Of a DNA stretch of 43,316 nt, positions 39,596-43,316 are shown piece by piece; the first letter of the stretch is position 1; each line of letters starts with the position of its first letter. The notes beneath the pieces are model-generated. The model was not told where the DNA came from and searched no databases. It saw nothing but the letters and a program-made list of their open reading frames with translations. Position numbers and translations under genes: made by a program. The stretch is from an uncultured Caryophanales bacterium (GTDB taxonomy: Bacteria > Bacillota_I > Bacilli_A > Acholeplasmatales > Anaeroplasmataceae): contig CAMOUB010000003.1 of NCBI GenBank assembly GCA_946626345.1, positions 1-43,316 of the forward strand, read 5' to 3'.

Positions 39596-40639
39596 TTAGT
39601 TAAATACAAATTTAGTTTTTTTAACTTTATCTCCATAAATTGTTTTGAAATCATCTTTCATGGAAATAACATTATAGCCACTCTTAATCCATTCATCTTT
39701 TAATTTTGCTGCCTTATCTAGATTTGCATAATCATCTTCAGCATCGTCAGCAACAAGCATGAATGTGGCAGTCTTATATTTTTCATTTGACATACAATAA
39801 TTATGCATTGCAGAATCTCCACCTGAATTACCAAAAGATAATACAGGTACCTTACCTATTTCTTGTGCTATTTGTTTTACCTTATTAGTCTTTAAATTCT
39901 TAATGATTAACTCATCTGTTCTAATAAGCTTTTCATTTGATTTCATTGTATAAGATACACCATCAGTATCTTGTTCAGTTGATTTTAATACAACATCCAT
40001 ACCTATTACTCTATTAGGTTCGATTCCTAAAGAATCAACTAATGCTCTACAAATAAATCTATCTGAACCTGAAACTACATAATATGTAAAATCATATGCT
40101 TCTAAAAATTTAAACACTTCAAGCATTGGCTTATAGAATGATTCAGCATAAGTCATACCTTCAAATCCATTAACATCTTTTCTAGCATAATCTTTAACAT
40201 ATGTATCAAATTCTTTTAAAGTCATACCTGAATATGCTTTTGCAGCTGCATATGCATGCTTCATATCAAAATGATCAGGTAATGCTACATTATTTCTGAC
40301 AAATTCTCTAATATTAGTCGCTGTTTCAACTACATCAGCAGGAGCTTTATCCTTATATGTAGGGTCATCTAATACTCTATATTCTAATAGATTATATTCA
40401 AAATATGTTGGATATAATTCACCAACGAATGTACCATCCATATCGAATGTAGCAATTCTATCTTCAACAGGAATATAGTTTTTAGATTTTTTATTAGTTA
40501 CATCAGCAACATAATCTTTTAATACATTAAGTGAATTACAATCATTCCATAACTTAAAATAATTCTTTTTATTAGTGCATGATGCAAGTGAAATTATTGT
40601 AAATAATGAAAATAATATAAATAAGATTCTCTTTTTCAT
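39596..40639 (-). CDS. HAD-superfamily phosphatase-like lipoprotein
   Basis: Lipobox 'SLASCTNKK'; HAD motif I 'ATFDMDGTFVG', motif II 'YYVVSGSDRF', motif IV 'SFGNSGGDSAM'. Confidence 0.87.
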   Translation of the reverse strand: MKKRILFILFSLFTIISLASCTNKKNYFKLWNDCNSLNVLKDYVADVTNKKSKNYIPVEDRIATFDMDGTFVGELYPTYFEYNLLEYRVLDDPTYKDKAPADVVETATNIREFVRNNVALPDHFDMKHAYAAAKAYSGMTLKEFDTYVKDYARKDVNGFEGMTYAESFYKPMLEVFKFLEAYDFTYYVVSGSDRFICRALVDSLGIEPNRVIGMDVVLKSTEQDTDGVSYTMKSNEKLIRTDELIIKNLKTNKVKQIAQEIGKVPVLSFGNSGGDSAMHNYCMSNEKYKTATFMLVADDAEDDYANLDKAAKLKDEWIKSGYNVISMKDDFKTIYGDKVKKTKFVFN

Positions 40640-40705
40640 AAATAATACCTTAACCTTTCAAACTTATTTTATCATATCTTTTTATAAAATTAATAATATC
40701 TAATA

Positions 40706-41215
40706 TTATTTTAAATAAAATGTAGCTGTTATAGAATCAACGTTTAATATATTTTCTAATGCTTCTTTATCTAAATTAATATGTCCAAGCTTAGTATATG
40801 ACCACTTACTTTTATTATAAAAAATAGATATCTGATTTGAATTATATAAAACTATATCACCAGGTATAACATTTAATTCAGAATCATTTGAGCTAATAGT
40901 TTTACCAATCATACCAGTTTGTTCAAATCCACCATATTCATGCATATTAATAATTAATGTATCTTTTGAGATTCTTTTTAAATCAGAAACTGAATTATTA
41001 TCTAACCAATTTATATCTAGTTCTTCATTTCCTATTTTTAAACATAAAATTTTATCCATATAATCATCCCCTATATTTGAAGTTGTGCCTTTTGATATAT
41101 CATTTGTATTTAAAGATATAGTATTTGTAACTTTCTTATTATTTTTACAAGATGATAAAGATATTATTAATATTAAAACACTAATTATTAAAAATAATCT
41201 TTTCATAACAATCAC
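40706..41215 (-). CDS. Cyclophilin-like domain lipoprotein
   Basis: Lipobox 'SLSSCKNN'; 'NMHEYGGFEQTGMIGKTI...VIPGDIVLYNSNQISIFYNKSKWSYTKLGHI'. Confidence 0.8.
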   Translation of the reverse strand: MIVMKRLFLIISVLILIISLSSCKNNKKVTNTISLNTNDISKGTTSNIGDDYMDKILCLKIGNEELDINWLDNNSVSDLKRISKDTLIINMHEYGGFEQTGMIGKTISSNDSELNVIPGDIVLYNSNQISIFYNKSKWSYTKLGHINLDKEALENILNVDSITATFYLK

Positions 41216-41288
41216 ACCTTTTAAAATAATTATAGCAATAATTGTAAATGAATTCTAGAAAATATACTTTTAAAGTCTATTTAAAATT

Positions 41289-41316
41289 AAAAAAAGCTTA
41301 ATACATATAGTATTAA
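41289..41316 (-). terminator. Putative terminator downstream of the methyltransferase
   Basis: TTAATAC-ATATA-GTATTAA; minus strand continues GCTTTTTTT. Confidence 0.55.
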
Positions 41317-41362
41317 ACCCTATTTTACTATTCTGGCAAAGGTATACAATTTTGATACAAAA

Positions 41363-41435
41363 CGTTTGCCACTAGGCTCAAATCGTTTGCAACCTAGTTT
41401 AAATCGTTTGCCACTTGTTATAATCGTTTGCCACT
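41363..41435. repeat. Four ~21-bp-spaced direct repeats, core CGTTTGCCACT
   Basis: CGTTTGCCACT 41363, CGTTTGCAACC 41384, CGTTTGCCACT 41405, CGTTTGCCACT 41425; phase 21/21/20. Confidence 0.85.
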
Positions 41436-41478
41436 GGCTATAAGCCATTGCCTTTGATTTATATTAACAGTGACTATT

Positions 41479-43299
41479 TTAATCTATTTTAATATCGTTA
41501 TATAATCTACCTGATATTGATCTTGCATCAGAGGAACATTTTATATATATTTTTACTCCTTTTCTTATAAAAGCATTAAAAATATTATCTATTGTGTCTT
41601 TAGTCAAAGGATTATCATTAGAATCTCTTGAAACATAATTAATGTGTCCATCAAAAAGAGGTTGTTTTTTTTCACCCCAAGGTGTCATTAACATTCCAAC
41701 TTTTGCAAACATAGATTTTGTGTTATCCCTCGTTGCTAAAAAATAATCAGACCAAGTATATTCTCCAACTCTAAATATACCCACATCAAATGTGTTATTT
41801 TGAATTCTACTATTATATGAAGAAGCAGAATTAATAGCACTTTGAATTTCAGGTCTCATAAAATATTGATAAAATAAGGGATATTGAGTTCTAATAACAT
41901 TTAAACTCATCGGCTCTTTAGAGCCGTGACTATATGGGAAAATACAATAATATTTAGATGAAGTAATTTCAGAATCATTAATATCTGGAGTCTTTATAAA
42001 AGGATAAACAATATCAGTCTCTAATTTGATTGTATCATTAGATTTCTTCAAACTGCCACCAATTTTTTCATAGTGATAGAATTCTGAAATTTTATCAGAT
42101 ATCTTTTGTTTAAATTCGAGTTGATAGTATCCTCCCTTAACTAAGCTAATTCCACTTCTAAAAACTAAATCATTATGTCCCAAAACTGATAATACTTCGT
42201 TAAACTCTAACTTAGTTAATATACTATAATGATTATTGAATGAATCTGGGTTTCTAAAAGCAATCTTGTTTTCACCATCTTTTCTATCAAAAACCTCAAT
42301 TTTAGATGGTTTTTTATAACTAAAAAAATATTCTCCAAAGTCTAAACTAACAGGATCAAATGGCCTTTCATTTGGATTATTCCATCTAACTACTTTATTC
42401 AAATAATATTGTCTTCCATCAGAAAATTTAAAGTTTCTAAAACCTTCAAAAGATTTATTGAATAACAATGAATCAGGCATTATAAACCCTAAGCACCCAT
42501 TATTATTCAATCTCTCTCTTACTGTTATAAACGCTATCAATGCTGCAATGTTTAAATCAACCCCACCGCTATTTGTATCATTTGAAAAAATTCCATCAAT
42601 TCTACAGTTATTCTTTATTAGAAGTTTATAAGTATCTGGTAAATTAGACCATCGTACCCAAGGTGGATTTCCGGTTATACAATCCATATTTCTTAATGAA
42701 CCTGTTTTTAAATAATTTCCAATTATTTTTAACCAAATTGAATTTAAATTCCTTTTTTCTAAATCAATAAGTGTATTAATTAATTCATCGTATTTTATTG
42801 ATAATTCAGAATAGTGAAAATTTGGATAACTTTTTATAACATTTATGGCCATTGCAAAATTTTTATTTTGAATTTGTACTTCAATTTCATCTAGAATCTC
42901 AAAGAACTTTAACTCGTTAACTATGTCTTCAGCAAATACAAATTTAATTGATTGGCAATCATGAATTGATGTTGTAAGTTCATATGTGAAACAGCTAATG
43001 CCATTATAAGTTTCAAGTGATGGAAAATATGTGGAATCACCCAAATATATAGGTATTTCCACTGGACTATCTAAATTAAAATTATTAAGCAAATAATTGA
43101 TTTTTGATGTTAGAACTGCTAACGGATTGATGTCTATTCCATACACGTTTTTTATTCCTCTATTTAGCGCATATATAAGGAATATTCCGCTGCCACAAGT
43201 TGGATCTAATAATTTAATATTACCATCTGTTTTAGCAATTTTTAATGTATTTTCAACAACATGTCGAGTAGACCGGACTCGACTTTCACACCCTTTCTA
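41479..43299 (-). pseudogene. N6-adenine DNA methyltransferase (Eco57I-like), open frame without usable start at 5' end; possibly disrupted
   Basis: Motif I 'LLDPTCGSGIFLIYALNRGIKNVYGIDINPLAV' lies upstream of the called GTG start (43146); motif IV 'GNPPWVRW'; in-frame TAG at 43297-43299 and no ATG/GTG/TTG before motif I. Confidence 0.65.
43263..43283. repeat. GC-rich perfect inverted repeat
   Basis: GTCGAGT-AGACCGG-ACTCGAC, 7-bp arms, 7-nt loop, inside the 5' end of the methyltransferase frame. Confidence 0.85.
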
Positions 43300-43316
43300 A
43301 AGTGTATTTATCTACC

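Noticed and set aside
40692-40710. AATAATAT-CTA-ATATTATT hairpin
   Set aside because: All A/T inverted repeat, expected by chance in this composition; too weak to call as a terminator.
41363-41435. Repeat array considered as a small CRISPR
   Set aside because: Conserved core is only about 10-11 nt with ~10-nt intervals; far too short for repeats and spacers, and no cas genes nearby.
43097-43300. 67-aa plus-strand ORF at right edge
   Set aside because: Antisense to methyltransferase motif I region, which has clear family signatures on the minus strand.
43260-43316. Possible TGA-as-Trp recoding to rescue VDKYTLERV*KSSPVYST
   Set aside because: TGA is used as a genuine stop elsewhere (e.g. 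the ATGA overlap at 18272-18275), and a frameshift would still be needed.

Overview
AT-rich, compact 43.3 kb bacterial chromosomal segment, most likely from a low-GC Firmicutes/Bacillota lineage (inferred from composition and gene families). About 36 credible protein-coding genes are present. All but two (the lipoprotein at 1357-2085 and the RsuA-type pseudouridine synthase at about 16269-16919) are on the minus strand. No rRNA, tRNA or CRISPR array was recognised. Main contents: partial metF with a LysR regulator and MET-box-like palindromes; a monomeric [FeFe]-hydrogenase; a SWIM/SNF2 helicase operon; a macro-domain protein; a csoR-copA copper operon; a five-gene TetR operon (TetR, DUF3737, PatB/MalY, flavin reductase, SDR); five c-di-GMP turnover proteins (2 GGDEF, 1 GGDEF-EAL, 2 HD-GYP); a carboxynorspermidine polyamine operon (XRE-cupin, CASDH, NspC); MATE, PTP and DUF1295 genes; lipoproteins; and an adenine DNA methyltransferase, apparently 5'-disrupted, at the right edge next to a ~21-bp direct-repeat array. 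Strongest observations: (1) a complete CopZ-like cistron with its own Shine-Dalgarno nested in frame inside the 3' end of copA; (2) a CsoR-type palindrome filling the 17-bp spacer of an apparent csoR promoter; (3) MET-box-like palindromes at lysR and metF; (4) a macro domain with the catalytic-site Asn replaced by Pro; (5) the repeat array and GC-rich inverted repeat flanking a broken methyltransferase; (6) the tightly coupled TetR/DUF3737 operon of unknown function. Everything was read by eye; no database search was run.
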